Below, piece by piece: positions 9,073 to 18,549 of a stretch of DNA of 64,000 nt. The translations under genes and the position numbers were made by a program. The notes under the pieces are model-generated. The model saw nothing but the letters and a program-made list of their open reading frames with translations, was not told the origin of the DNA and made no database searches. How positions within the stretch are numbered: position 1 is the first letter of the stretch; the number at the start of each line of letters is the position of its first letter. The stretch is from Pseudanabaena sp. (lineage in GTDB: Bacteria; Cyanobacteriota; Cyanobacteriia; Pseudanabaenales; Pseudanabaenaceae): NCBI GenBank assembly GCA_003249015.1, contig QBLS01000006.1, positions 1 through 64,000 on the forward strand. Direction: 5' to 3'.

Positions 9073-10824
9073 ATGATTGAGCATGATGTTTTGATAATTG
9101 GTGGCGGATTAGCTGGCTCCCGTGCTGCGTTGGCAGTTGCCCAAAACTATCCTCATCTGAGCGTGGGCTTAATATCTAAAGTTCACCCAATCCGATCGCA
9201 CTCGGTCGCCGCGCAGGGTGGTATCGCTGCCTCTCTGGGAAATGTTGACAATGATGATTGGTTGACCCATGCCTTTGATACGGTCAAAGGATCGGACTAC
9301 TTAGCCGATCAAAATGCGGTGCAAGTACTCACCAAGTCTGCACCTGAAGTGATTATTGACTTAGAGCATTTAGGAGTTTTATTTTCCCGCGCGGACAATG
9401 GCAAGATTTCCCAACGTGCTTTTGGGGGGCATACCTATAGTCGCGCTTGCTATGCGGCGGACAAGACGGGACACGCGATTCTCCATGAATTAGTGATGAA
9501 CTTAAAGCGGTTGGGCGGAACAATCTATCAAGAATGGTATGTGATGCAGCTCATTTATGAAGATGGAGTAAGTGGGCGCGAGGTTAAGGGCGTAGTTGCC
9601 TATAGTTTAGAGACTTCGGAGATCGAAGTATTTCGTGCTAAGGCGGTATTGATGGCGACAGGGGGCTATGGTCGGGTTTTTAATACTACTTCTAATGACT
9701 TTGCTTCGACTGGGGACGGGTTATGCTTGACGGCAAATCTCGGCTTACCTTTGCAAGATATGGAGTTTGTGCAGTTCCATCCAACGGGTTTATATCCTGT
9801 CGGTGTGCTGATTTCGGAAGCAGTTCGCGGCGAGGGCGCATATTTAGTCAACGATCTCGGCGATCGCTTTATGGCAAATTATCCCATTAGCAAAAATCGC
9901 ATGGAACTCTCACCCCGTGACATTACCTCCCGCAATATCGCCTGTGAAATTATGGAAGGCAGGGGAATTAATGGTGGTAACTATGTGCATTTAGATGTAA
10001 GGCATCTGGGCAAAGAAAAAATCCTCAGTCGAATCCCCTTTGCACGGGAAGAAGGACTGAGGCTAGCAGGTGTGGACTGCATTGATCATCCTTTGCCTGT
10101 ACGTCCGACTGCCCATTACTCGATGGGTGGGATTCCGACAAATGTCGATTGTCAGGTAATCGGCAGGGATAGCCAAGAGATTACGGGCTTTTTTGCGGCG
10201 GGAGAATGTGCCTGTGTGTCGGTGCATGGCGCTAATCGGTTAGGGGCGAACTCACTATTAGAATGTGTGGTCTTTGGTAAGCGAGCGGGCGAAAAGTTGG
10301 GAGCCTATGTCAGCGATCGCACCATGCCCAAACTTGATCCTAGCCCTTACATTGCCGAAGCTACTGCCAAACTCAAAGGCGTTTTATCAAACAAGGGAAA
10401 TACGCGCATTGCGGTGATCCGTCAACAGTTGCAAGACACGATGACGGAGCATTGTGGAATTTTCCGCGATGAGCAAAGACTTACCGAAGGCTTGGAAAAA
10501 CTTCAGGCGATTCGCGATCGCTATGACCATGATTTGTTAGTCAATGATCAAGGGGCTGTGTTTAACATGGAAATGATGCAGGCGATCGAGTTAAAAAGCT
10601 TGATTACGGTTGGTGAAATCATCATGTCGAGTGCGCGATCGCGGCGCGAGAGTCGTGGCGCTCATTCCCGTGAGGACTTCACTAAACGCGATGATGCCAA
10701 TTATCTCAAACATACTCTCGGATACTTGGAAGACCATCAAGTCAAGACAAGTCATCGACCTGTGGATATGAGCTTACAGAATATTGATAGCGATCGCTTT
10801 ACACCCCAAGAGCGCAAGTATTAG
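9073..10824 (+). CDS. sdhA: succinate dehydrogenase / fumarate reductase flavoprotein subunit
   Basis: 583 residues. The N-terminus has the FAD dinucleotide fold ([16 protein letters not shown]). Next come [12 protein letters not shown] and the FAD-histidine region ([19 protein letters not shown]), and the active-site region [14 protein letters not shown]. The C-terminal helical domain carries the [12 protein letters not shown] signature. It oxidises succinate to fumarate at the thylakoid or plasma membrane, feeding plastoquinone. The iron-sulfur subunit gene is not adjacent, which is normal in cyanobacteria where sdh genes are scattered. It follows the YidD gene by 3 nt. Confidence 0.95.
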   Translation: MIEHDVLIIGGGLAGSRAALAVAQNYPHLSVGLISKVHPIRSHSVAAQGGIAASLGNVDNDDWLTHAFDTVKGSDYLADQNAVQVLTKSAPEVIIDLEHLGVLFSRADNGKISQRAFGGHTYSRACYAADKTGHAILHELVMNLKRLGGTIYQEWYVMQLIYEDGVSGREVKGVVAYSLETSEIEVFRAKAVLMATGGYGRVFNTTSNDFASTGDGLCLTANLGLPLQDMEFVQFHPTGLYPVGVLISEAVRGEGAYLVNDLGDRFMANYPISKNRMELSPRDITSRNIACEIMEGRGINGGNYVHLDVRHLGKEKILSRIPFAREEGLRLAGVDCIDHPLPVRPTAHYSMGGIPTNVDCQVIGRDSQEITGFFAAGECACVSVHGANRLGANSLLECVVFGKRAGEKLGAYVSDRTMPKLDPSPYIAEATAKLKGVLSNKGNTRIAVIRQQLQDTMTEHCGIFRDEQRLTEGLEKLQAIRDRYDHDLLVNDQGAVFNMEMMQAIELKSLITVGEIIMSSARSRRESRGAHSREDFTKRDDANYLKHTLGYLEDHQVKTSHRPVDMSLQNIDSDRFTPQERKY

Positions 10825-10842
10825 TGCAGCAAAGCTCTCAAT

Positions 10843-10883
10843 AAAAACAAGACCAGATCGCAAAGCGATCTGGTCTTGTTTTT
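10843..10883 (+). terminator. sdhA terminator
   Basis: Perfect 19-bp stem (10843-10861 with 10865-10883), AAA loop, A-run and T-run flanks, 18 nt after the sdhA stop. Strong intrinsic terminator, usable from both sides. Confidence 0.85.
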
Positions 10884-10915
10884 GATGTTAAGCAAGCGCT
10901 TTGCGCCGCTGAATT

Positions 10916-10952
10916 CCAAATAAAGAAATGGCGTAGCCATTTCTTTACTTGG
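10916..10952 (-). terminator. AAATGGCGTAGCCATTT-type hairpin
   Basis: 17-bp stem with one mismatch and a GTA loop, 17 nt past the cruF stop. Same core as copies at 42307, 42994 and 47137. Confidence 0.65.
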
Positions 10953-10968
10953 TATCAAGTGCAGTCTC

Positions 10969-11877
10969 TTAACGAGTAGCAATTGTTTCGATCTTTGCGG
11001 TTGCAGTGGCAAGATCGGCGATCGCTAATTCTGCTTCTGGTTCAGCATTAGGTGTGGTGAAGTAGAGAATTGCTAAGGGCAACGCACCGACTAAAATTCC
11101 TAACAAAGCTGGAACATAGAATCCAGAATTGAAACTTAAAAGTAGCGCAAAAGTGAAATTAGCTGCATAGATGATCGTAGGGAACAAGATTTGCTGGCGG
11201 TTGAGAATTGGTTGATTATCCTTACCCCAAATAACCGAAGCCACAGTCATAAATACTGCACCCGTGCCAAACCAACCGTAAAAGTTTTGATAGGGCATTC
11301 CGTAAAATTCGCCAGCTTGATGCCATTCCCAAAATGGAAAGTTGGTTTGACTCATCGCAGGGTCAAGTACAAAGTCCCAAGAAGTGAGCATGAGTGATCC
11401 CAAAGCGATCGCGGCAAGACGATATCCCCAAGATGTGCCAAAACGCATCAAAGTTGCCGATACGACAAAAGCAGAGAAGCCCATGTAAAACCACGAAAGG
11501 GGAATTGTAAATGGCACTAAATCGGCAATTTTATAGCCGAGTCCAGTTAGGTAGGAGTAAGCGCCAAAGGGGAAGCCAGTACTAGTGCCAAGTAACTCAC
11601 TGGTTACAGAAATGCCGATAGCGGGTATACAAAAGGCAAGGGTTCGTTGTAGACCAATAGTCTTCTTACCATACAAAAATGCGGCGATCGCCCCAAAAAT
11701 CATGTAAGATGCACCGCCATTTTGCATCCCCCACGAAAAGATTTGCAAGCCAGCTTCAGACAAACTTTCAATAAACTCGGTATTTGGCAGCACTAAGATT
11801 AAGCCAAACAATCCGAATACCATTGAAACTAGGTGCATCCCTAAATTAAACCACTGTGCGGAGATCGCTCGCCTCAT
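10969..11877 (-). CDS. cruF: carotenoid 1,2-hydratase-like membrane protein (CruF family)
   Basis: About 302 residues with 7-8 membrane segments. The pattern ISVTSELLGTSTGFPFGAYSYL and the later PAMSQTNFPFWEWHQAGEFYGMPYQNFYGW are typical of the DUF422/CruF family. CruF hydrates the psi end of gamma-carotene or lycopene at C1', a step toward myxoxanthophyll-type glycosides in cyanobacteria. The partner glycosyltransferase CruG, often adjacent, is not seen here. A GTG at 11880 precedes the ATG at 11877; I use the ATG. Alone on its strand. Confidence 0.87.
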   Translation of the reverse strand: MRRAISAQWFNLGMHLVSMVFGLFGLILVLPNTEFIESLSEAGLQIFSWGMQNGGASYMIFGAIAAFLYGKKTIGLQRTLAFCIPAIGISVTSELLGTSTGFPFGAYSYLTGLGYKIADLVPFTIPLSWFYMGFSAFVVSATLMRFGTSWGYRLAAIALGSLMLTSWDFVLDPAMSQTNFPFWEWHQAGEFYGMPYQNFYGWFGTGAVFMTVASVIWGKDNQPILNRQQILFPTIIYAANFTFALLLSFNSGFYVPALLGILVGALPLAILYFTTPNAEPEAELAIADLATATAKIETIATR

Positions 11878-12040
11878 CACGCCATGTACTCCCTGAAATA
11901 GTTAAAATTTTCTTGGTTAAGTATAAAGTTTACTTTAATTAACTTAACAGAAGTATAAGCTAGCATACCATTCATTTCTCTGAGCCTATGGAATGAGGGT
12001 GATTTGCCAGCAAAACGCCAAAGATATAGCAATTCTAAGC

Positions 12041-12270
12041 ATTTAGAAGAGGCTTCGACACTTCGACAGGCTCAGTGCATCGCTTCGCTCAGCCAGCAGT
12101 ATATAGCAAAGCAAGAGTTAGCTAGTACAAATCAAAACCCTAGAAGATGAGTGGCGGCGCGAAGCGCCGCCACTCATCTTCTGGTTTTATGTCCTAAGTA
12201 AACCTTGCTTTGCTACACGTTGGCTGAGCGAAGTCGAAGCCCTAACTCTTATTTGAAACAACTATAAGTG
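12041..12270. repeat. composite nested palindromic element (MITE-like)
   Basis: Three nested pairs of arms: outer GGCTTCGA...GCTTCGCTCAGCC (12051-12095) with TGGCTGAGCGAAGTCGAAGCC (12221-12241); middle TAGCAAAGCAAG with CTTGCTTTGCTA (12204-12215); and a core hairpin 12134-12188 with GAA loop between GGCGGCGC and GCGCCGCC. Each layer also occurs alone elsewhere in the window. Confidence 0.75.
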
Positions 12271-12301
12271 GCGGCACTTTGCAATAAAAACTAAACCAAT
12301 A

Positions 12302-12342
12302 AAAAAACTAAAAGCGTTGCTTAGCAACGCTTTTAGTTTTTT
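12302..12342 (-). terminator. pgpH-type gene terminator
   Basis: 19-bp stem AAAAAACTAAAAGCGTTGC with TTA loop and T-rich far side, 25 nt after the stop of the HD phosphohydrolase gene. Confidence 0.8.
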
Positions 12343-12366
12343 CTTTTTATAACAGTGCAGCTAGCT

Positions 12367-14796
12367 TTACCTTGTAGCAATTTTTTGTGGGAAAACTAAC
12401 TGACTAGTAGATTTTTCTGAGTCTTTGGCTACGCATAGGTGATCGGGTAGCGCTGAACCAGAGGGATCGAGCTTATCCGCAAGATTTGGATATTTGATCC
12501 TTCCATGATTTCGCTCCTTCCAAATTTTGATAAATACAGGCGCTATTTTTTCTAAATCAGCTTTTGTCAAAGAGGAATCTTTAAGCTGACCATCATCCCA
12601 ACGGGCTTGGAATATCCGCATCAGTAAAGTATTGGCAGCTTCGAGAGTGGTATCTGTACCAAGCGATCGCAAGGCGGCTTCACAGGCATCCGCTAGCATC
12701 ACAATCCCTGTTTCGCGGGATTGGGGAATGGGGCCCACATAACGAAAATCTGACTCCGACACATGATCTGAGCGCTGTTGAGCTTGGCAGTAAAAATAGG
12801 CGATCGCAATTGTTCCTTGATGCTCAGGGATAAATGCTTGTAGCATTTCGGGCAGATGATACTTTTGAGCTAGCTTCAGCCCGCCCGAAACATGCTCTTT
12901 GACAATTCTGGCGCTTTCCCAAGGGTCATTGAGTACATCGTGGGGATTGGGCTGCCCCATTTGATTTTCAATAAAGTATTCAGGACGGATGGTTTTACCA
13001 ATGTCGTGGTAAAGCGTGCCTGTTCTCACTAGAGTGGTGTCCGCACCTAGCTCACGAGCCGCCGCTTCCGCCAAATTTGCCACAAACAGAGTGTGTTGAA
13101 ATGTTCCAGGAGTCTCGGTAACTAATCGCCTTAATAACGGGCGATCGAGATTGGCAAGTTCAGCGAGTCGAAATGGAGTTAGTGCATAGGAAATATGCTC
13201 TAAGTAAGGAATTGCACCAAGCGCAATAATTGAAGAGATAAGCCCACCTGATGCGTATTGCAAAGCCGTGATGAGCAGAAATATTGGTGGTGTGGAGCCA
13301 GCAATTAAAGCGATCGCTACATATACAGCAGCTTGGACAAGCCCAATCAGTAAGCCTGTGGCGGCAAGATGTGATCGAGTCAGAGGGCGATTGGTGACGG
13401 CTGCTGCAACAAACGCGCCAACTAATATGGGTGCAAATAGCAATAAGTCAGTACTAATGGCGATCGCGAATAGCACCGAGATTAACCCAGTAACTAACAG
13501 TCCAAGTCGAGAACTATAAAAACTACCAATAATCAAGCCCATGCTAGCTAGGGGCACAAAGGCAATCATACTGGGAGCCATCAAAGCGATCGCTAAAGCA
13601 TTACCCGTACAAATAACCCCAAGATTAAGAAAGTCTTTAACCTGTAGCTTTACTTTGAGCAAGTATTGCCATCGACGATTTGCGTAGCCAAATATCCCAA
13701 ATGCGGCGGTAGTTGCCCCAACCATGAGCAGCAGCCCTTTATAGTTAACCTGTCGCTGCGTCATTTTCAGCTCATCCAAAATCACAAACTGCCGCTCTGT
13801 GATTTTTTCTCCCCCTTTGACGATAATTTCCCCCGCTTTTAAAAAGATCTTTCTCGCTTCGACCGACTCAGAAGCTTTGATGGCTCTCTCGGTGGTTGCA
13901 ACATAGTCGATCGTCATATTCGGTTTGACTGTGGATTGCAACAAGGCGATCGCCATAGTGCGATGTTCAGCTTTCACGGGTAAATTATTCAGGTTTTTTA
14001 ACCGCCTTCGCAACATATCCTCTGGTAGCCCTGCCACAATTCCTGAGGATTGCAGTTCGTTTAGAGCTTGGCGAATTAGGCTTTTATTGGTGTCCCATTC
14101 CTCATTGGTCATTTCTAAGAGGTGATCACGGAACATTTCGGGGCTAGTCGCAACTTGGGTCTGGGTCATTGCATAGGCGGCTCTTACCTCAGTAACTTGA
14201 TTGATTAGTCTTTGGTAGTCTTGAGGATTAGCATTAATTTTGTAAATAACTAGCTCAGCTAACGCTAGGGACTCTAAATCCTGTTCTTTGTCCAAGAGGT
14301 TAGCGATCGCATTGGTTTGATTTCGGGGATTTGCAGCTTGGATACTTGCCCTCTCCTGAACTAGCAACCAATTTGAGTCAGAAATTTTACGGAAATAACG
14401 CTGCACATCATCACTGAGAATTTTGCGATCAACGTAGGGTAAATTACCTGAAGAAATTCTCAGCTTATCGCCAACTGCTAGGAGTTCTTCCAGATGCTTA
14501 GAGGCATTTTTGTCCATCTCAGTGTTATTCCGATAAACAGGAATAATCTGTTGCTTAGCTAGCTCCTTTGCTTGCTTAGTTGCTTCTACGTCAGTTGCGG
14601 CAAAGTTGCGCGGCGATCGCAAATCTTGATCGACAAATGTACCTACGCCTAAACGAGGCTCGGCATAAAATCGAACACTCAAGGTCGTAGTTAAACAGAT
14701 AAAAGTAATTCCTATAATGGCTCTGCCAAAACATTTTGGGGAGATACGATAACCAGTTTTAGGTGTCGAAGATGACAGGGTGGGACTAATTCCCAT
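12367..14796 (-). CDS. 7TM-HD family phosphohydrolase (PgpH-like)
   Basis: 809 residues. One N-terminal membrane segment (~28-45), a large extracytoplasmic 7TMR-HDED-type domain (~50-335), about seven membrane helices (~350-530), then a cytoplasmic HD domain with TLYHDIGKTIRP (HD at ~596) and downstream EHVSGGL and PEHQGT histidines. PgpH of Listeria, the characterised relative, hydrolyses cyclic di-AMP, and c-di-AMP controls osmotic and night physiology in cyanobacteria. The same substrate is inferred here. The gene is monocistronic with its own strong terminator. Confidence 0.9.
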   Translation of the reverse strand: MGISPTLSSSTPKTGYRISPKCFGRAIIGITFICLTTTLSVRFYAEPRLGVGTFVDQDLRSPRNFAATDVEATKQAKELAKQQIIPVYRNNTEMDKNASKHLEELLAVGDKLRISSGNLPYVDRKILSDDVQRYFRKISDSNWLLVQERASIQAANPRNQTNAIANLLDKEQDLESLALAELVIYKINANPQDYQRLINQVTEVRAAYAMTQTQVATSPEMFRDHLLEMTNEEWDTNKSLIRQALNELQSSGIVAGLPEDMLRRRLKNLNNLPVKAEHRTMAIALLQSTVKPNMTIDYVATTERAIKASESVEARKIFLKAGEIIVKGGEKITERQFVILDELKMTQRQVNYKGLLLMVGATTAAFGIFGYANRRWQYLLKVKLQVKDFLNLGVICTGNALAIALMAPSMIAFVPLASMGLIIGSFYSSRLGLLVTGLISVLFAIAISTDLLLFAPILVGAFVAAAVTNRPLTRSHLAATGLLIGLVQAAVYVAIALIAGSTPPIFLLITALQYASGGLISSIIALGAIPYLEHISYALTPFRLAELANLDRPLLRRLVTETPGTFQHTLFVANLAEAAARELGADTTLVRTGTLYHDIGKTIRPEYFIENQMGQPNPHDVLNDPWESARIVKEHVSGGLKLAQKYHLPEMLQAFIPEHQGTIAIAYFYCQAQQRSDHVSESDFRYVGPIPQSRETGIVMLADACEAALRSLGTDTTLEAANTLLMRIFQARWDDGQLKDSSLTKADLEKIAPVFIKIWKERNHGRIKYPNLADKLDPSGSALPDHLCVAKDSEKSTSQLVFPQKIATR

Positions 14797-15112
14797 AGCT
14801 TAGTTACTCTTATTAAAAAGGCTCTTAAGAACAAATATGGTGGTTACAGAAATACCAAGTAATGTAAATGGCATAACTGGTTTGATTTTTTTAAAGTAGT
14901 TAGCTAAGCATAACTAACACCAAATCAACAAATGGCTTATCCGCTTGTTAATTTAGAAACCCTTGTGGGTTTTAGTATCGAATTCATAAAAATATGACAG
15001 CACTTTCATGAATTGAATACCTTTCTAGGTTACTTATGCCTAGCCGCTTAGTAATGACTATTACTCAATACTATGACAATCAACTCATTTAGGATTGCTG
15101 TATTTAAAAAAT
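14797..15112. other. intergenic, 316 bp
   Basis: Between the HD phosphohydrolase start and the 3' end of rnpB. It holds a degenerate TTCATAAA...TTCATGAATT hairpin with an AACCCTTGTGGGTTTT motif (14955-15025) and a CATTTAGGATTGCT box that also occurs at 6052. No gene was seen. Confidence 0.5.
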
Positions 15113-15574
15113 AGAAAGAGCAAGACATAAGCCGGGTTCTGTTTAGGAAGTTTTATCAACAACCGCAGCAGTTATCTATCTGGGATATTTGTTACCAAAT
15201 ACCTCTTGCGGCACACACTTGGACGCGATCGCTAGCTTTCACTAACTTTCAAGCCAAGCAACGAATCTAGATCCAAATGAAGATCCGCAGATCTAAATCC
15301 TCTCGCCTTGCTTCCAACTGGGGTTTACCGAGCCAGAGCCTCACGACTCTGCTGGTGCGCTCTTAACACACCTTTGCACCCTTACCCGTTGTAGATATAT
15401 TGCTTCGCGCTATGTCTACAGCGGGCGGTATTTTTCTGTGGCACTATCCTCACGATCGCTCGCACTGGGCATTATCCAGCAGCCTGATCTTCGCGGAAGC
15501 CCGGACTTTCCTCAAAGCCTATTATCAAAGTAGTCTTTGATGATAAACCTCGCAACTGCTCGCCTACTCTTTCC
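15113..15574 (-). ncRNA. rnpB: RNase P RNA, catalytic subunit
   Basis: Read on the minus strand it has the class A hallmarks. The 5' end GAAAGAG pairs with CTCTTTC at the 3' end (P1). Then come GAGGAAAGTCCGGGCTTC (the conserved CRI/P4 strand), a GATAGTGCCACAG segment, GGGTAAGGGTGCAAAGGTG, GCGCACCAGCAG, and the distal AGAACCCGGCTTAT strand. Length about 460 nt, somewhat long, with an extended P12-like arm around 15395-15430 and an insertion near 15230-15300. It cleaves 5' leaders from pre-tRNAs. Confidence 0.95.
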
Positions 15575-15609
15575 AATCTCTATTATGTATTAATGTTTGT
15601 CTATCTCTA

Positions 15610-15664
15610 CAGCGCTTTGCGCTTTCTTAAAATTCAAGGAGTTTTAAGAAAGCACAAAGCGCTG
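15610..15664. repeat. 23-bp hairpin upstream of rnpB
   Basis: CAGCGCTTTGCGCTTTCTTAAAA pairs with 15642-15664 with one mismatch around a 9-nt loop, about 35 bp upstream of the rnpB 5' end. Confidence 0.6.
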
Positions 15665-15717
15665 TGTAATCAGCTCCAATCTGAGATCTCCAGTCTTTTT
15701 GGGCATAAAAAACAAGA

Positions 15718-15750
15718 AACGAATGGCGGCACGAAGAGCCGCCATTCGTT
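15718..15750. repeat. GGCGGC-core hairpin
   Basis: AACGAATGGCGGC with GCCGCCATTCGTT, 7-nt loop. A short member of the dispersed family. Confidence 0.6.
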
Positions 15751-15852
15751 AATTTATGTGGAGATTGCCATAAGAACTAGATTCTTCTGGCGAAATGCTA
15801 GTAACAAATCAAGCAATGGCACAAAATATTTAAACTTAGGGTCTTTGGTGGA

Positions 15853-15971
15853 ATATAGCTGTAGTCACTTGTATTAAAACAAAATCAAAACCCAAGAAGC
15901 GAGTGGCAGTGTTTTACGCCGCTAACATTCTTCTGAATTTTGTGTCCTAACAAGAATTACTACAGCTATAT
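15853..15971. repeat. palindromic element, degenerate core
   Basis: Outer arms ATATAGCTGTAGT and ACTACAGCTATAT enclose CAAAACCCAAGAAGCGAGTGGC...GCCGCTAACATTCTTCTG. The core pairing is partly lost, so this looks like an aged copy of the element at 54838-54940. Confidence 0.6.
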
Positions 15972-16165
15972 TACGCAAATCCAGAGAGATTTTTGTGTGG
16001 GGATTCGCCACATTTTCAAAAAATTATCTGAATTGCTAAATAATGTTTAGTAAAACTAGATTGTTTTGCTAAACTGTCTGAGTGTTCAAGGCTCTAGTAA
16101 AATGCCACAAATTATATTGAAAATTTTTAATCTGTTCAGCTTACGGGCGCGAGTACTTAACTAAG

Positions 16166-16978
16166 ATGATGAAACAGTTTTCAAAAGGGATATATTCATT
16201 AGCCTTGTCCCTCGTATTAGTAATTGTGGCAGGAATCTCTCCAGCAGCAGCATCTAATCTGTTAAGGGTATTGGTTAAAGAAGATAGCAACACTAAAATG
16301 TCCGTTGCTGTGACCCAACCATCAACTCTTCAGGTCGCAGGGCAACAAAGCCGTCGCCTCGACCCTGGACAATGGTACACATTATCAATTAACTCCGCTT
16401 ATCGCATTACTCCTAGCAACAATGGTTTAGTGCAGGTCGGGAGCAACCTTTATCCTGGAGAAATCGAACTAAGACCTTGGAATAACAAGGCGATCGCTGT
16501 GAATGTATTGTCTCTTGAGGAATATCTTCGCAGTGTTGTCCCCAGTGAAATGCCTGCTAGCTGGCACATGGATGCATTGATGGCTCAAGCCGTTGCGGCG
16601 CGTAGTTATGCGATTAATACGCAGCGTCAGCGCAAGTGGGGGCAAGCTCCATATGATTTGGTGAGTGATACTCGCGATCAGGTCTATAAAGGCTTTTATC
16701 GCTATGACCCTCAAACAGGTAGGGCGATCGCTTTAATTCATAGCCGCAGCGATCAGGCAGTGGCTTCGACTGCTGGCTATATGCTCAGACCTGGCTTTAA
16801 AGGCTACTATCGCGCCCGTTTGCCTCGCAACTGGATTAGTTGGGGCGGTGGATATATGCCCGTCTCCGATGGTCAGCATTTAGATCAAGAAATGACCCAA
16901 CAGATGGCTCAGAGTGGTTGGAATTGGGTACAGATTTTGGCTTGGTGGTATCGCGACGAACCGATCAAAAATAAGTAA
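16166..16978 (+). CDS. SpoIID/LytB-domain exported protein
   Basis: 270 residues with a signal peptide (SLALSLVLVIVAGISPAAAS, ~12-31). The SpoIID domain fills ~95-235: LSLEEYLRSVVPSEMPASW, then AQAVAARSYAI and a DTRDQVYKGF motif. In Bacillus SpoIID is a lytic transglycosylase acting on denuded peptidoglycan; the catalytic glutamate equivalent is probably in VVPSEMP. Cyanobacterial relatives are periplasmic and uncharacterised, so peptidoglycan remodelling is inferred. The start could also be the next ATG at 16169. Confidence 0.87.
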   Translation: MMKQFSKGIYSLALSLVLVIVAGISPAAASNLLRVLVKEDSNTKMSVAVTQPSTLQVAGQQSRRLDPGQWYTLSINSAYRITPSNNGLVQVGSNLYPGEIELRPWNNKAIAVNVLSLEEYLRSVVPSEMPASWHMDALMAQAVAARSYAINTQRQRKWGQAPYDLVSDTRDQVYKGFYRYDPQTGRAIALIHSRSDQAVASTAGYMLRPGFKGYYRARLPRNWISWGGGYMPVSDGQHLDQEMTQQMAQSGWNWVQILAWWYRDEPIKNK

Positions 16979-17015
16979 ATAAAAGGCGTCGCTTTGCGAC
17001 GCTTTTTATTTACTT
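16973..17015 (+). terminator. SpoIID-gene terminator
   Basis: 20-bp stem with TTT loop (AAGGCGTCGC/GCGACGC core), overlapping the last codons of the gene, with a T-rich far side. Confidence 0.75.
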
Positions 17016-17080
17016 ATCAATCGAACCTTACAAAGTCGGCGAAGGCACACTTTGTGGAAACGTTATAACTGGACAAAATT

Positions 17081-17368
17081 ATGGCTATTACAAAATTATC
17101 TGATGTCGAAATCTCGTCAGCGATCGCCCAACTCTCAGGATGGGCAGTAGTTGACGGGAAATTGCAAAAAAACTTTAAATTCCGTGACTTTGTGGAAGCT
17201 TTTGGTTTTATTAGCAGGATTGCCATTATTGCCGACAAGATGGGGCATCACCCTGAACTGTTCAATGTTTACAACAAAGTCAAGATTGATTTAACTACCC
17301 ATGATGTTGATGGGCTTAGCGCCCTAGACTTCGAGCTAGCCCAAAAAATCGATAAATTACCTTATTAA
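17081..17368 (+). CDS. pterin-4a-carbinolamine dehydratase
   Basis: 95 residues, full length for the PCD/DCoH family. The active-site signature [15 protein letters not shown] is present, with [17 protein letters not shown] near the N-terminus and [11 protein letters not shown] near the C-terminus. The enzyme dehydrates 4a-hydroxytetrahydrobiopterin. In cyanobacteria lacking phenylalanine hydroxylase it may serve other pterin chemistry or be a stability factor. Followed by a strong terminator. Confidence 0.92.
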   Translation: MAITKLSDVEISSAIAQLSGWAVVDGKLQKNFKFRDFVEAFGFISRIAIIADKMGHHPELFNVYNKVKIDLTTHDVDGLSALDFELAQKIDKLPY

Positions 17369-17380
17369 GTTGGCAAACCC

Positions 17381-17423
17381 AAAAATGCTGATTCTCCCGC
17401 TTTGCGGGAGAATCAGCATTTTT
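17381..17423. terminator. 20-bp perfect hairpin between convergent genes
   Basis: AAAAATGCTGATTCTCCCGC, TTT loop, exact complement. It sits between the pterin dehydratase and galE stops and can end both transcripts. Confidence 0.85.
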
Positions 17424-17429
17424 GATTTT

Positions 17430-18419
17430 TTAGCCATGTCGCTTTTGATGCCACGTCCAAGCGTGCTGCAAGATAAGCTCTAAGTCGGCATATTTAGGCT
17501 GCCAATTTAAAATCTTGCGAGCCTTTTCGCTACTGCCCACCAACGCAGGAGGATCTCCCACACGGCGATCGCCTTTTATGACATTAATCGTCTTGCCTGT
17601 TAACTGCCTTGCCGTATCAATTACTTGCTGCACAGAAAAACCATTGCCATTGCCCAGATTAAAAATCTCGCTCTGATTGCCATTTAAAAGATATTGCAAA
17701 CCTAAAATGTGAGCCTCTGCCAGATCGGTCACATGGATGTAATCACGAACACAAGTTCCATCCTCAGTAGGATAGTCCGAGCCGTAAACGGTAATTGCAT
17801 CCCGCTTACCCAAAGCCGCCCACAAAACTAGAGGAATTAAATGGGTTTCAGGTTGATGATCTTCACCGATCTCTCCATCAGGGTCAGCCCCCGCCGCATT
17901 AAAATATCGAAAAATTACAGATTTCAAACCATAAGCAATATCGAAATCTTGAAGAATGCGCTCTACCATTAGCTTGCTTGCGCCATAGGGATTGATGGGA
18001 GCTTGCGGATGATCTTCTGTAATCGGAATCTGCTGAGGTACGCCGTAGCTAGCACAGGTTGAAGAAAATACGAATTTCTTGACATTGGCGGCAACCATTG
18101 CCTCTAGCAAAGACAATGTACCCACTACATTATTTCGGTAATATTTGTCAGGCTGAGTAACCGACTCCCCAACATAGGCATAGGCAGCAAAGTGCATGAC
18201 TGCGCTGATGTCATATTCACTAAATATGCGATCTAGTAAGCTGCGATCGTTGGTGTCACCCACAATAAGTTCTGCGCCTAATGTTTGTGTAATGTCTTGA
18301 TGCCCATACACCAGATTATCCAAGACCAACACTCGATAGCCGTCTTTTTGAAGAGCCTTTACTGCATGGGAGCCAATGTATCCTGCTCCGCCAGTCACTA
18401 AAATCGTTTGCTTAGTCAT
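17430..18419 (-). CDS. galE: UDP-glucose 4-epimerase
   Basis: About 329 residues, an extended short-chain dehydrogenase. The NAD-binding GGAGYIG is at ~9-15, the catalytic SSTCASYG (Ser/Thr) at ~121, and YGASK at ~147 (Tyr and Lys of YxxxK). Full family length. It interconverts UDP-glucose and UDP-galactose for glycan synthesis and likely feeds the exopolysaccharide genes farther right. The GTG at 18425 gives a 2-residue longer form; I prefer the ATG at 18419, preceded by GAGAAAG at proper spacing. Confidence 0.93.
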   Translation of the reverse strand: MTKQTILVTGGAGYIGSHAVKALQKDGYRVLVLDNLVYGHQDITQTLGAELIVGDTNDRSLLDRIFSEYDISAVMHFAAYAYVGESVTQPDKYYRNNVVGTLSLLEAMVAANVKKFVFSSTCASYGVPQQIPITEDHPQAPINPYGASKLMVERILQDFDIAYGLKSVIFRYFNAAGADPDGEIGEDHQPETHLIPLVLWAALGKRDAITVYGSDYPTEDGTCVRDYIHVTDLAEAHILGLQYLLNGNQSEIFNLGNGNGFSVQQVIDTARQLTGKTINVIKGDRRVGDPPALVGSSEKARKILNWQPKYADLELILQHAWTWHQKRHG

Positions 18420-18480
18420 ATTCACTTTCTCAAGGATATGCGATGCGAATCGCTACACATTTTTATATTAGGTTATAAGC

Positions 18481-18523
18481 CCAATAAGTAAAGGCGCTGT
18501 TTTGCAGCGCCTTTACTTATTGG
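18481..18523. terminator. 19-bp hairpin before ylxR 3' end
   Basis: CCAATAAGTAAAGGCGCTG with exact complement, 5-nt loop, 27 nt past the ylxR stop. It ends the rimP-nusA-ylxR transcript before infB would be expected. Confidence 0.75.
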
Positions 18524-18549
18524 GGAAGCGGCGCATCGCGCCGCTCATG

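Larger units (their letters stand above)
11881..12366. other. intergenic, 486 bp, repeat-filled
   Basis: Upstream of cruF is about 110 bp of AT-rich sequence where its promoter should lie; the rest is the nested repeat at 12041-12270 and the pgpH terminator. No gene was seen. Confidence 0.6.
15575..16165. other. intergenic, 590 bp, repeat-rich
   Basis: Between rnpB and the SpoIID gene. Contents: hairpins 15610-15664 and 15718-15750 and the palindromic element 15853-15971. The last ~190 bp before 16166 should hold the SpoIID-gene promoter. The frame open at 15593-15877 is made of repeat sequence and is not called a gene. Confidence 0.6.

Noticed and set aside
15593-15877. A 94-codon ORF after rnpB
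   Set aside because: It runs through two hairpin repeats and part of a third element; composition and content are those of repeat DNA.
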